Positions 27,293 to 36,806 of a stretch of DNA of 64,000 nucleotides are shown here, one piece after another. The stretch's first letter is position 1; the number at the start of each line of letters is the position of its first letter. Location: positions 124,001-188,000 of the forward strand of contig NZ_JAPKIB010000006.1 in assembly GCF_036759925.1 (NCBI RefSeq), read 5' to 3'. Position numbers and translations under genes: made by a program. The DNA is from Kluyvera sp036759925. Lineage in GTDB: Bacteria; Pseudomonadota; Gammaproteobacteria; Enterobacterales; Enterobacteriaceae. A model generated the notes under the pieces. It made no database searches. It saw only the letters and a list, made by a program, of their open reading frames with translations, and had not been told where the DNA came from.

Positions 27293-28999
27293 ATGGCAAT
27301 CGCAATTGGCCTCGATTTTGGTAGTGACTCAGTCCGCGCCCTGGCGGTAGATTGCGCAACGGGTGAAGAGATCGCGACCAGCGTCGAATGGTATCCACGC
27401 TGGCAGGAAGGGCGTTTCTGCGACGCGCCAAATAACCGTTTTCGCCACCACCCGCGCGACTATATTGAATCGATGGAAGCGGCGCTGAAAGGCGTGCTGG
27501 CCGAACTCTCTAGCACACAACGTGCCGATGTGGTCGGTATTGGCGTCGACAGCACCGGCTCAACCCCTGCACCTATTGATGCCGACGGCAACGTGTTGGC
27601 CCTCAAAGAGGAGTTTGCCAACAACCCGAACGCCATGTTCGTGCTGTGGAAAGACCACACGGCGGTGGAAGAAGCGGAAGCCATCACCCGCCTGTGCCAC
27701 CAGCCTGGTAAAGAAGACTACTCCCGCTATATTGGCGGCATCTATTCCAGCGAATGGTTCTGGGCCAAAATCCTGCACGTCACCCGCGAAGATAGTGCCG
27801 TTGCGCAGGCCGCCGCCTCGTGGATTGAGCTGTGCGACTGGGTTCCAGCGCTGCTCTCCGGCACCACTCGCCCGCAGGATATTCGCCGCGGTCGCTGCAG
27901 CGCCGGGCATAAATCGCTGTGGCATGAAAGCTGGGGCGGCCTGCCGCCGGCAGCATTCTTCGATGAGCTCGACCCGATTCTGAATCAGCACCTGCCGTGC
28001 CCAATGTTTAGCGAAACCTGGACGGCTGATGTTCCGGTCGGCAACCTGACCGCTGACTGGGCCGAACGTCTGGGGCTTTCCACCAAAGTGGCTATCTCCG
28101 GCGGCGCGTTCGATTGCCATATGGGTGCCGTTGGCGCAGGGGCACAGCCCAATGCACTGGTGAAAGTTATCGGCACCTCAACCTGCGACATCTTAATTGC
28201 CGACAAAAACAGCGTCGGCAGCCGTACGGTAAAAGGCATCTGCGGCCAGGTAGACGGCAGCGTGGTACCAAACTTTATCGGCATGGAAGCAGGCCAGTCC
28301 GCCTTCGGCGATATCTACGCCTGGTTTGGCCGCGTGCTCGGCTGGCCGCTGGAACAGCTTGCTGCGCAGCACCCCGAACTGAAAGCGCAGATCAAAGCCA
28401 GCCAGAAACAGCTACTGCCTGCCCTGACCGAAGCCTGGGCTAACAACCCGTCGCTCGACCATCTCCCCGTCGTTCTCGACTGGTTTAATGGCCGCCGTAC
28501 CCCGAACGCCAACCAGCGTTTGAAAGGGGTGATCACCGACTTGAACCTCGCCACCGACGCCCCGGCGCTGTTCGGTGGGCTGATTGCCGCCACCGCTTTT
28601 GGTGCACGCGCCATTATGGAGTGCTTCACCGAGCAGGGTATTCCGGTCAACAACGTGATGGCATTAGGCGGCATCGCCCGTAAAAACCGCGTCATCATGC
28701 AGGCCTGCTGCGACGTTCTGAACCGTCCGCTGCAAATTGTGGCCTCTGACCAATGCTGTGCGCTGGGCGCGGCCATTTTTGCCGCCGTTGCCGCACGCGT
28801 ACATACCGATATTCCGGCGGCTCAGCAACAAATGGCAAGCCGTGTCGAACACACCTTACAGCCGCGACCACAGCAGGCTCAGCGCTTTGAAGAGCTTTAT
28901 CAGCGCTATCTGCAGTGGGCCGTGAGCGCCGAACAACACTATCTCCCTGCTGCATCCTCGGAAAAATCCGCGGCCTCTCAGGCAGCCCTGACTCATTAA
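27293..28999 (+). CDS. araB: L-ribulokinase
   Basis: FGGY-family kinase that phosphorylates L-ribulose to L-ribulose 5-phosphate in L-arabinose catabolism. The ATG at 27293 gives MAIAIGLDFGSDSVRAL and 568 residues (566 in E. coli); it follows GGAG by 7 nt. An in-frame opening 37 codons upstream lies inside the promoter. The phosphate-1 motif GLDFGSDS and the C-terminal adenosine motif (ALGGIARKN) are visible. The C-terminal 25 residues are the least conserved. Confidence 0.97.
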   Translation: MAIAIGLDFGSDSVRALAVDCATGEEIATSVEWYPRWQEGRFCDAPNNRFRHHPRDYIESMEAALKGVLAELSSTQRADVVGIGVDSTGSTPAPIDADGNVLALKEEFANNPNAMFVLWKDHTAVEEAEAITRLCHQPGKEDYSRYIGGIYSSEWFWAKILHVTREDSAVAQAAASWIELCDWVPALLSGTTRPQDIRRGRCSAGHKSLWHESWGGLPPAAFFDELDPILNQHLPCPMFSETWTADVPVGNLTADWAERLGLSTKVAISGGAFDCHMGAVGAGAQPNALVKVIGTSTCDILIADKNSVGSRTVKGICGQVDGSVVPNFIGMEAGQSAFGDIYAWFGRVLGWPLEQLAAQHPELKAQIKASQKQLLPALTEAWANNPSLDHLPVVLDWFNGRRTPNANQRLKGVITDLNLATDAPALFGGLIAATAFGARAIMECFTEQGIPVNNVMALGGIARKNRVIMQACCDVLNRPLQIVASDQCCALGAAIFAAVAARVHTDIPAAQQQMASRVEHTLQPRPQQAQRFEELYQRYLQWAVSAEQHYLPAASSEKSAASQAALTH

Positions 29000-29010
29000 A
29001 GGATACGACT

Positions 29011-30513
29011 ATGACCGTTTTTGATAATTATGAAGTGTGGTTTGTCATTGGTAGCCAACACCTGTACGGGGCGGAAACGCTGCGCCAGGTGACGCAAAAC
29101 GCGGAGCAGGTCGTCAAAGCCTTAAACACCGAAGCTAAGCTGCCGTGCAAACTGGTGCTGAAACCGCTGGGTACGCGCCCGGATGAGATCACCGCGATCT
29201 GCCGCGATGCAAACTACGATGAGAAGTGCGCGGGGATGATCGTCTGGCTGCACACCTTCTCTCCGGCGAAGATGTGGATCAACGGCCTGACCATCCTCAA
29301 CAAACCGCTGCTGCAGTTCCATACCCAGTTCAACGCATCTTTGCCGTGGGACAGCATTGATATGGACTTTATGAACCTGAACCAGACCGCGCACGGCGGC
29401 CGCGAGTTCGGCTTCATTGGCGCACGCATGCGTCAGCAGCACAGCGTGGTGACCGGCCACTGGCAGGATAAACGTGCCCACGAGCGTATCGGCTCCTGGA
29501 TGCGCCAGGCGGTATCTAAACAGGATACCCGTCAGCTGAAAGTGTGCCGCTTTGGCGACAACATGCGTGAAGTGGCGGTAACCGACGGCGATAAAGTGGC
29601 GGCGCAGATTAAGTTCGGTTTCTCCGTCAATACCTGGGCGGTGGGCGACCTGGTGCAGGTGGTTAACGCCGTGACCGACGGTGAAATCAGCGCGCTTGTC
29701 GACGAATACGAAAGCAGCTACCGCTTCACCGCAGCCACCCAAGTCCACGGCGACAAACGCCAGAACGTGCTGGACGCCGCGCGTATCGAACTGGGGATGA
29801 AACGCTTCCTGGAAGAAGGCGGTTTCCACGCCTTCACCACCACCTTTGAAGATTTGCACGGCCTGAAGCAACTCCCTGGTCTCGCCGTGCAGCGCCTGAT
29901 GCAGCAAGGTTACGGCTTTGCGGGCGAGGGCGACTGGAAAACTGCCGCCCTGCTTCGCATTATGAAAGTGATGTCGACCGGTCTACAGGGCGGCACCTCA
30001 TTTATGGAAGACTACACCTACCACTTCAACGGCGGTAACGACCTGGTGCTCGGTTCGCACATGCTGGAAGTATGCCCGTCCATCGCCGTGGCGGAAAAAC
30101 CGCTGCTTGATGTACAGCATCTGGGCATCGGCGGTAAAGCGGACCCTGCGCGTCTTATCTTCAACACCCAGACCGGCCCGGCCGTTGTCGCCAGCCTGAT
30201 TGACCTCGGCGACCGCTATCGCCTGCTGGTTAACACCATCGAAACGGTGAAAACCCCGCACGACCTGCCGAAACTGCCGGTGGCCAACGCGCTGTGGAAA
30301 GCCCATCCGAATCTGGAAACCGCCTCAGAAGCGTGGATCCTGGCGGGTGGCGCGCACCACACCGTGTTCAGCCACGCGCTGACGCTGGACGATATGCGCC
30401 AGTTCGCTGAACTGCACGATATCGAAATTGCCGTCATCGACAACGATACCCACCTGCCAGCGTTCAAAGACGCGCTGCGCTGGAACGAAGTGTATTACGG
30501 GTTCAAACGTTAA
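29011..30513 (+). CDS. araA: L-arabinose isomerase
   Basis: Converts L-arabinose to L-ribulose, using manganese. The ATG at 29011 follows AAAGGA and gives MTVFDNYEVWFVIGSQHLYG and 500 residues, as in E. coli; a longer frame overlapping araB is rejected. Metal-site residues lie in the FTTTFEDLHGL (Glu306 region), FMEDYTYHF (Glu333, His350 region) and HHTVFSHAL (His450 region) segments. It starts 11 nt after araB. Confidence 0.98.
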   Translation: MTVFDNYEVWFVIGSQHLYGAETLRQVTQNAEQVVKALNTEAKLPCKLVLKPLGTRPDEITAICRDANYDEKCAGMIVWLHTFSPAKMWINGLTILNKPLLQFHTQFNASLPWDSIDMDFMNLNQTAHGGREFGFIGARMRQQHSVVTGHWQDKRAHERIGSWMRQAVSKQDTRQLKVCRFGDNMREVAVTDGDKVAAQIKFGFSVNTWAVGDLVQVVNAVTDGEISALVDEYESSYRFTAATQVHGDKRQNVLDAARIELGMKRFLEEGGFHAFTTTFEDLHGLKQLPGLAVQRLMQQGYGFAGEGDWKTAALLRIMKVMSTGLQGGTSFMEDYTYHFNGGNDLVLGSHMLEVCPSIAVAEKPLLDVQHLGIGGKADPARLIFNTQTGPAVVASLIDLGDRYRLLVNTIETVKTPHDLPKLPVANALWKAHPNLETASEAWILAGGAHHTVFSHALTLDDMRQFAELHDIEIAVIDNDTHLPAFKDALRWNEVYYGFKR

Positions 30514-30523
30514 GCCGATTTTC

Positions 30524-30563
30524 CCCTCACCCTCTCCCCAAGGGGAGAGGGCCGGGGTGAGGG
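30524..30563. repeat. GC-rich palindrome between araA and araD
   Basis: CCCTCACC-CTCTCCCC pairs with GGGGAGAG-GGCCGG-GGTGAGGG: two 8 bp stems separated by a 6-nt one-sided bulge, with a 2-nt apex. This motif type is dispersed in enterobacterial genomes. It sits inside the araBAD operon, between translated genes, so it will be transcribed. Confidence 0.8.
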
Positions 30564-30585
30564 AAATTCAGACTCGGAGCAAAGC

Positions 30586-31281
30586 ATGCTAGAAGATCTC
30601 AAACGCCAGGTGCTGGAAGCCAACCTGGCGCTGCCAAAACACAATCTGGTCACCCTGACCTGGGGCAACGTCAGCGCCGTCGACCGCGAGCGCGGCGTAC
30701 TGGTTATCAAACCCTCCGGCGTCGATTACAGCGTGATGACCGCCGAGGATATGGTGGTAGTGAGCCTGGCAACCGGTGAAGTGGTGGAAGGCAATAAAAA
30801 ACCGTCCTCGGACACCCCGACTCATCGCCTGCTGTATCAGGCATTCCCCACGCTCGGCGGCATTGTCCATACCCACTCCCGTCACGCGACCATCTGGGCG
30901 CAGGCCGGGCAGCCAATCCCGGCAACCGGCACCACCCACGCGGACTATTTCTACGGCTCGGTGCCCTGCACGCGCCTGATGACCGATGCGGAGATCAACG
31001 GCGACTACGAATGGGAAACTGGCGCGGTGATCGTTGAAACCTTCCGCGAGAATGACATCGACCCGGCGCAAATGCCCGGCGTGCTGGTGCACTCCCACGG
31101 CCCGTTTGCCTGGGGAAAAAATGCCGAAGACGCGGTACATAACGCCATCGTGCTAGAAGAGATTGCCTATATGGGCATCTTCTGTCGTCAGCTCGCACCG
31201 CAGTTGCCGGATATGCAGCAAACGCTGCTGGATAAACACTATCTGCGCAAACATGGGGCAAAAGCCTATTACGGCCAGTAG
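30586..31281 (+). CDS. araD: L-ribulose-5-phosphate 4-epimerase
   Basis: Class II aldolase-like zinc enzyme that converts L-ribulose 5-phosphate to D-xylulose 5-phosphate, sending arabinose into the pentose phosphate pathway. It has 231 residues, as in E. coli. Zinc ligands are in HTHSRHA (His95 and His97) and HSHGPFAWG (His171). It is 72 nt after araA, with a palindromic repeat in the gap. Confidence 0.97.
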   Translation: MLEDLKRQVLEANLALPKHNLVTLTWGNVSAVDRERGVLVIKPSGVDYSVMTAEDMVVVSLATGEVVEGNKKPSSDTPTHRLLYQAFPTLGGIVHTHSRHATIWAQAGQPIPATGTTHADYFYGSVPCTRLMTDAEINGDYEWETGAVIVETFRENDIDPAQMPGVLVHSHGPFAWGKNAEDAVHNAIVLEEIAYMGIFCRQLAPQLPDMQQTLLDKHYLRKHGAKAYYGQ

Positions 31282-31312
31282 CCCGGACGAGGCGCAGCCG
31301 ACTCCGGGATCT
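31279..31312. repeat. REP-like palindromic unit after araD
   Basis: The stretch TAGCCCGGACGAGGCGCAGCCGACTCCGGGA has the same TAGCCCGG..GCGCAGC..CCGGG pattern as the units near 18560, 37526 and 45385. It overlaps the araD stop codon. Confidence 0.6.
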
Positions 31313-31324
31313 CACCGGCAACCC

Positions 31325-31340
31325 CTGTATAAACCACCAG
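31325..31340 (+). promoter_or_regulatory. LexA box upstream of polB
   Basis: CTGTATAAACCACCAG fits the SOS box CTGT-N8-ACAG with one mismatch and resembles the E. coli polB (dinA) box. It lies just upstream of the polB -10. DNA damage induction of polB is therefore expected. Confidence 0.8.
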
Positions 31341-31351
31341 CACTCCCCCTT

Positions 31352-31382
31352 AAACCAGGCTATAATCAAGCCTGGTTTTTTT
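31352..31382 (+). promoter_or_regulatory. hairpin combining a terminator and the polB -10 element
   Basis: AAACCAGGC (31352-31360) and GCCTGGTTT (31370-31378) form a perfect 9 bp stem followed by seven T, a canonical terminator for the ara operon. The 9-nt loop contains a consensus -10, TATAAT (31361-31366), for polB transcription in the same direction. Confidence 0.8.
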
Positions 31383-31398
31383 ATGGATGAGTTCACGC

Positions 31399-33756
31399 GT
31401 GACCCAGCCCCAAGCAGGTTTTCTTCTTACCCGTCACTGGCGGGATACCCCGCAGGGTACCGAACTGGCTTTCTGGCTGGCGACCGATAACGGCCCGCTG
31501 CAGGTCACGCTACCGCCGCAGGAGTCAGTGGCCTTTATCCCCGAAGCCCAGCGCGCACAGGTGGAACGCCTGCTGCAGGGTGAAAACGGCCTGCGTCTGG
31601 CCCCGCTTACGCTCAAAGACTTTCACCGTCAGCCAGTATTCGGCCTCTACTGCCGCGCCCATCGCCAGTTGATGCGGCTGGAAAAACTGCTGCGAGAAAA
31701 CGGCATTACCGTCTACGAAGCCGATATTCGCCCGCCAGAGCGTTATCTGATGGAGCGTTTTATTACCGCGCCGGTATGGGTGGAAGGCACGCCGCGCGGT
31801 GCGGCACTGACCCAGGCGCGCATGAAGCCCAACCCGGAGTACCGGCCGCCGTTGAAGTGGGTGTCGCTGGATATCGAAACCAGCCGCCACGGCGAGCTCT
31901 ACTGCATTGGCCTGGAGGGCTGCGGGCAACGCACCGTCTATATGCTTGGAGCAGAGCCCGAGCAGCAGCCGCAGGTGGATTTTCATCTTGAATATGTCGC
32001 CAGCCGCCCGCTGCTGCTGGAAAAACTCAACACCTGGTTTGCTGAGCACGACCCGGACGTACTGATTGGCTGGAACGTGGTGCAGTTCGACCTGCGCGTG
32101 CTGCAAAAGAGCGCCGAACGCTACCGGGTGCCCCTGCTGCTTGGGCGCGGCAACAGCGAGCTGGAGTGGCGCGAGCACGGCTTTAAGAACGGCGTGTTCT
32201 TCGCACAAGCTGCCGGTCGCCTGATAATCGACGGCATCGACGCGCTGAAATCTGCTTTCTGGAGCTTTACCTCGTTTTCACTGGAGAACGTCGCCCGGGA
32301 ACTGCTGGGCGAAGGCAAAGCCATCGATAACCCGTGGGACAGAATGGACGAAATTGACCGCCGTTTCGCCGAAGATAAGCCTGCGTTAGCGACCTATAAC
32401 CTCAAAGACTGCGAGCTGGTCACGCGCATCTTCCACAAAACCGAGATCATGCCGTTTTTACTGGAACGTGCGACGGTCAACGGGCTGGCGGTTGACCGGC
32501 ACGGCGGCTCGGTGGCAGCCTTCAGCCACCTCTATTTCCCCCGCATGCACCGCCTCGGCTACGTCGCGCCCAATCTCGGCGAAGTGCCGCCGCAGGCGAG
32601 CCCCGGCGGCTACGTGATGGACTCGCGCCCTGGCCTGTACGACTCCGTGCTGGTGCTGGACTACAAAAGCCTGTACCCGTCAATTATCCGCTCGTTTCTA
32701 ATTGATCCGGTTGGGCTGATTGAAGGCATGGCACACCCGGATACGCAGCACAGCACCGAAGGTTTCCTCGATGCCTGGTTCTCCCGCGACAAGCACTGTC
32801 TGCCGGGGATCGTCAGCCAGATCTGGCACGCCCGCGATGAAGCCAAACTGCATAAGAACAAACCCCTGTCGCAGGCGCTGAAGATCATTATGAATGCCTT
32901 CTATGGCGTACTGGGCACCAGCGCCTGCCGCTTTTTCGATCCGCGGCTGGCGTCGTCGATCACCATGCGCGGCCACGCGATCATGCGCCAGACCAAAGCG
33001 TTAATTGAATCTCAGGGCTACGACGTGATTTACGGCGACACCGACTCCACCTTCGTCTGGCTAAAACGCGCACACGGTGAAGAAGAAGCTGGGGCCATTG
33101 GCCGATCGCTGGTCGATTTTGTTAACCAGTGGTGGGCCGACGAACTGCAGAAAAAAGGGCTGACCAGCGCGCTGGAGCTGGAGTTTGAAACCCACTTCTG
33201 CCGCTTCCTGATGCCGACCATCCGCGGCGCCGATACCGGCAGTAAAAAGCGCTATGCGGGGATGATTCAGGAAGGCAGCGAGCAGCGGATGCTGTACAAA
33301 GGGCTGGAAACGGTACGTACCGACTGGACGCCGCTGGCGCAGCAGTTCCAGCAGGCGCTTTACCTACGCATTTTCCGCAATGAGCCGTACCGGGACTTTA
33401 TCCTTGAAACCATCGATAAGCTGATGGCGGGCGAGCTCGATGAACAGCTGGTCTACCGCAAGCAGCTGCGCCGCCCACTGGCGGAATATCAGAAAAATAT
33501 TCCACCACACGTACGCGCCGCCCGCCTTGCCGATGAGCACAACGTGCGGTTAGGCCGCCCGCAGCAGTATCAACAGCGCGGCAGCATACGTTACGTCTGG
33601 ACCATCAACGGCCCGGAACCCGTGGCCTACCAGCAATCGCCGCTTGATTACGACCACTACCTGACGAAACAATTAGCGCCGGTTGCCGAAGGAATTCTCC
33701 CCTTTGTCGACGATGATTTTGCTACAATAGTGACAGGGCAACTGGGTCTATTTTGA
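31399..33756 (+). CDS. polB: DNA polymerase II
   Basis: B-family, SOS-induced polymerase with 3'-5' proofreading, used in replication restart and bypass. The GTG at 31399 is chosen: GGATGAG lies 7 nt upstream, E. coli also uses GTG, and the protein is then 785 residues (783 in E. coli). The ATG at 31387 has no Shine-Dalgarno sequence. The exonuclease motifs SLDIET and YNLKDCEL and the polymerase motifs DYKSLYPSII and YGDTDSTF are intact. It ends in the beta-clamp binding tail QLGLF. Confidence 0.96.
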   Translation: MTQPQAGFLLTRHWRDTPQGTELAFWLATDNGPLQVTLPPQESVAFIPEAQRAQVERLLQGENGLRLAPLTLKDFHRQPVFGLYCRAHRQLMRLEKLLRENGITVYEADIRPPERYLMERFITAPVWVEGTPRGAALTQARMKPNPEYRPPLKWVSLDIETSRHGELYCIGLEGCGQRTVYMLGAEPEQQPQVDFHLEYVASRPLLLEKLNTWFAEHDPDVLIGWNVVQFDLRVLQKSAERYRVPLLLGRGNSELEWREHGFKNGVFFAQAAGRLIIDGIDALKSAFWSFTSFSLENVARELLGEGKAIDNPWDRMDEIDRRFAEDKPALATYNLKDCELVTRIFHKTEIMPFLLERATVNGLAVDRHGGSVAAFSHLYFPRMHRLGYVAPNLGEVPPQASPGGYVMDSRPGLYDSVLVLDYKSLYPSIIRSFLIDPVGLIEGMAHPDTQHSTEGFLDAWFSRDKHCLPGIVSQIWHARDEAKLHKNKPLSQALKIIMNAFYGVLGTSACRFFDPRLASSITMRGHAIMRQTKALIESQGYDVIYGDTDSTFVWLKRAHGEEEAGAIGRSLVDFVNQWWADELQKKGLTSALELEFETHFCRFLMPTIRGADTGSKKRYAGMIQEGSEQRMLYKGLETVRTDWTPLAQQFQQALYLRIFRNEPYRDFILETIDKLMAGELDEQLVYRKQLRRPLAEYQKNIPPHVRAARLADEHNVRLGRPQQYQQRGSIRYVWTINGPEPVAYQQSPLDYDHYLTKQLAPVAEGILPFVDDDFATIVTGQLGLF

Positions 33757-33888
33757 CAGGTGACTAACGTCTCGCCATCCAGTACCATAGCGCCCTTTCC
33801 ATTCCTGGACCAAATTCACTCGCCGCCTGCTTTCAAAGGTGGTGGATGAATATTGCCTGCAATTTATTAAAGATAGAGCCGAACGCAT

Positions 33889-36795
33889 ATGCCTTTTACA
33901 CTTGGTCAACGCTGGATCAGCGATACAGAAAGCGAACTGGGACTTGGTACCGTTGTTGCAATGGATGCACGCACCGTCACCCTACTCTTTCCGGCAACCG
34001 GAGAGAATCGTCTGTATGCCCGTAGCGACTCCCCCGTGACCCGCGTAATGTTTAATCCCGGCGACACGATAACAAGCCATGAAGGCTGGCAGTTGCTCGT
34101 TGACGAAGTTATCGAAGAAAATGGCCTGCTGGCCTACATTGGCACCCGCCAGGACACCGAAGAGACCGGCGTCATGATGCGCGAAGTGCTGCTCGACAGC
34201 AAACTGGTGTTCAGCAAACCGCAGGACCGTCTCTTTGCCGGGCAGATCGACCGTATGGACCGCTTTGCTCTGCGCTACCGCGCGCGTAAATACCAGAGTG
34301 AACAGTACCGCATGCCGTGGAGCGGCCTGCGCGGCCAGCGCACCAGCCTGATCCCGCACCAGCTCAATATCGCCCATGACGTGGGCCGTCGCCATGCGCC
34401 GCGCGTCCTGCTGGCGGACGAAGTGGGTTTAGGTAAAACCATCGAAGCCGGGATGATCCTGCACCAACAGCTGCTGTCCGGTGCCGCCCAGCGCGTACTG
34501 ATCATCGTCCCGGAAACCCTGCAGCATCAGTGGCTGGTTGAAATGCTCCGTCGCTTCAACCTGCGCTTTGCGCTGTTCGACGACGAACGCTATGCCGAAG
34601 CCCAGCACGATGCCTACAACCCGTTTGAAACCGAACAGCTGGTTATCTGCTCGCTGGATTTCGTGCGCCGCAACAAGCAGCGCCTGGAGAACCTGTGCGA
34701 AGCCGAGTGGGATATCATGGTGGTCGACGAAGCGCACCACCTGGTGTGGAGCGAAGAGGCGCCAAGCCGCGAATATCAAGCCATTGAACAGCTCGCCGAA
34801 CGCGTGCCTGGTGTACTGCTGCTGACGGCGACCCCGGAACAGCTGGGGATGGAAAGCCACTTTGCGCGTCTGCGTCTGCTGGATCCAAACCGCTTCCACG
34901 ATTTCGAGCAGTTTGTTGAAGAGCAGAAAAACTACCGCCCGGTAGCCGATGCCGTTGCCCTGCTGCTGGCGGGCAACAAGCTCAGCAACGATGAACTGAA
35001 CATGCTGGGTGAGCTGATTGGCGAGCAGGATATCGAAGCCCTGCTGCAGACCGCTAACAGCGATCGCGACGGCGCAGAAGCCGCTCGTCAGGAACTGATC
35101 AGCATGCTGATGGACCGCCACGGCACCAGCCGCGTGCTGTTCCGTAACACCCGTAACGGCGTGAAAGGCTTCCCGAAACGCGAACTGCACACCATCAAGC
35201 TGCCGTTGCCGATGCAGTATCAGACGGCAATTAAAGTCTCCGGCATTATGGGCGCCCGTAAGAGTGCAGAAGAACGCGCCCGCGACATGCTCTACCCGGA
35301 GCAGATTTATCAGGAATTTGAAGGCGACACCGGCACCTGGTGGAACTTCGACCCGCGCGTGGAATGGCTGATGGGCTACCTGACCAGCCACCGCGCACAG
35401 AAAGTGCTGGTGATCTGCGCCAAGGCCGCCACCGCGCTGCAACTGGAGCAGGTTCTGCGCGAGCGTGAAGGCATCCGTGCCGCCGTATTCCACGAAGGCA
35501 TGTCGATTATCGAACGTGACCGTGCCGCCGCCTGGTTCGGCGAAGAAGACAGCGGCGCACAGGTGCTGCTGTGCTCGGAAATCGGCTCTGAAGGCCGTAA
35601 CTTCCAGTTCGCCAGCAACCTGGTGATGTTCGACCTGCCGTTCAACCCGGATCTGCTGGAGCAGCGTATCGGCCGTCTGGACCGTATCGGTCAGGCGCAC
35701 GATATTCAGATTCACGTGCCGTACCTGGAAAAAACCGCCCAGTCGGTGCTGGTTCGCTGGTTCCACGAAGGTCTGGATGCCTTTGAACACACCTGCCCGA
35801 CCGGCCGTACCATTTACGACAGCGTGCATGACCAACTGATCAACTACCTTGCGGCGCCGGAAAATAGCGACGGCTTCGACGATCTCATTAAGAGCTGCCG
35901 TGAACAGCACGAAGCGCTGAAAACGCAGCTGGAACAGGGCCGTGACCGTCTGCTGGAGATCCACTCCAACGGCGGTGAAAAAGCGCAGGCGCTGGCGGAA
36001 AGCATCGAAGAGCAGGATGACGACACCAACCTGATCGCCTTTGCGATGAACCTGTTTGATATCGTCGGTATTAACCAGGACGACCGCGGCGAACACCTGA
36101 TCGTGCTGACTCCGTCCGACCATATGCTGGTGCCGGACTTCCCGGGCCTGCCGGAAGATGGTTGTACCGTCACCTTCGAGCGTGACGTGGCGCTGTCCCG
36201 CGAAGACGCGCAGTTCCTGACCTGGGAGCACCCGCTGATTCACAACGGCCTGGATCTGATCCTCTCCGGTGATACCGGCAGCAGCACTATTTCCCTATTG
36301 AAGAACAAAGCGCTGCCGGTGGGTACGCTGCTGGTCGAGCTGATTTACGTGGTTGAAGCGCAAGCGCCAAAACAGCTGCAGCTCAACCGCTTCCTGCCGC
36401 CAACGCCGGTGCGTATGCTGCTGGATAAGAACGGCACCAACCTCGCCGCCCAGGTTGAGTTTGAGACCTTCAACCGTCAGCTCAGCGCGGTGAATCGTCA
36501 TACCGGCAGCAAGCTGGTGAATGCGGTACAGCAGGACGTACATACCATTCTGCAAAAAGGCGAAGCGCAGATTGAGCAAGCCGCTCAGGCGCTGATTACC
36601 GCCGCGCGCGAAGAGGCGGACGAGAAGCTCAGCGCGGAACTGTCGCGTCTGGAAGCGTTGAAAGCGGTGAACCCAAACATCCGCGACGACGAACTGTCCG
36701 CGATTGAAAGCAACCGCCAGCAGGTGATGGAAAGCCTGTCGCAGGCGGGATGGCGTCTGGACGCGCTGCGTCTTATCGTCGTCACTCACCAGTAA
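33889..36795 (+). CDS. rapA: RNA polymerase-associated ATPase RapA
   Basis: Swi2/Snf2-type protein that binds core RNA polymerase and promotes its recycling. It has 968 residues, as in E. coli. The order is an N-terminal Tudor-like pair, then a helicase core with Walker A (DEVGLGKT near 180) and DEAH (DEAHH near 280), then a second RecA-like lobe with motif VI (QRIGRLDRIGQ near 600), and a C-terminal domain. It is followed by rluA after 11 nt, so the two are probably co-transcribed. Confidence 0.98.
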   Translation: MPFTLGQRWISDTESELGLGTVVAMDARTVTLLFPATGENRLYARSDSPVTRVMFNPGDTITSHEGWQLLVDEVIEENGLLAYIGTRQDTEETGVMMREVLLDSKLVFSKPQDRLFAGQIDRMDRFALRYRARKYQSEQYRMPWSGLRGQRTSLIPHQLNIAHDVGRRHAPRVLLADEVGLGKTIEAGMILHQQLLSGAAQRVLIIVPETLQHQWLVEMLRRFNLRFALFDDERYAEAQHDAYNPFETEQLVICSLDFVRRNKQRLENLCEAEWDIMVVDEAHHLVWSEEAPSREYQAIEQLAERVPGVLLLTATPEQLGMESHFARLRLLDPNRFHDFEQFVEEQKNYRPVADAVALLLAGNKLSNDELNMLGELIGEQDIEALLQTANSDRDGAEAARQELISMLMDRHGTSRVLFRNTRNGVKGFPKRELHTIKLPLPMQYQTAIKVSGIMGARKSAEERARDMLYPEQIYQEFEGDTGTWWNFDPRVEWLMGYLTSHRAQKVLVICAKAATALQLEQVLREREGIRAAVFHEGMSIIERDRAAAWFGEEDSGAQVLLCSEIGSEGRNFQFASNLVMFDLPFNPDLLEQRIGRLDRIGQAHDIQIHVPYLEKTAQSVLVRWFHEGLDAFEHTCPTGRTIYDSVHDQLINYLAAPENSDGFDDLIKSCREQHEALKTQLEQGRDRLLEIHSNGGEKAQALAESIEEQDDDTNLIAFAMNLFDIVGINQDDRGEHLIVLTPSDHMLVPDFPGLPEDGCTVTFERDVALSREDAQFLTWEHPLIHNGLDLILSGDTGSSTISLLKNKALPVGTLLVELIYVVEAQAPKQLQLNRFLPPTPVRMLLDKNGTNLAAQVEFETFNRQLSAVNRHTGSKLVNAVQQDVHTILQKGEAQIEQAAQALITAAREEADEKLSAELSRLEALKAVNPNIRDDELSAIESNRQQVMESLSQAGWRLDALRLIVVTHQ

Positions 36796-36806
36796 TCGGA
36801 GCCGCT

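Noticed and set aside
31387..31389. Upstream ATG as the polB start
   Set aside because: No Shine-Dalgarno sequence, while GGATGAG is ideally placed for the GTG at 31399, which also matches the E. coli start.
34429..36243. 604-codon open frame on the minus strand opposite rapA
   Set aside because: Antisense shadow of a conserved gene; low-complexity Gln/His/Val-rich product, no ribosome binding site and no family resemblance.
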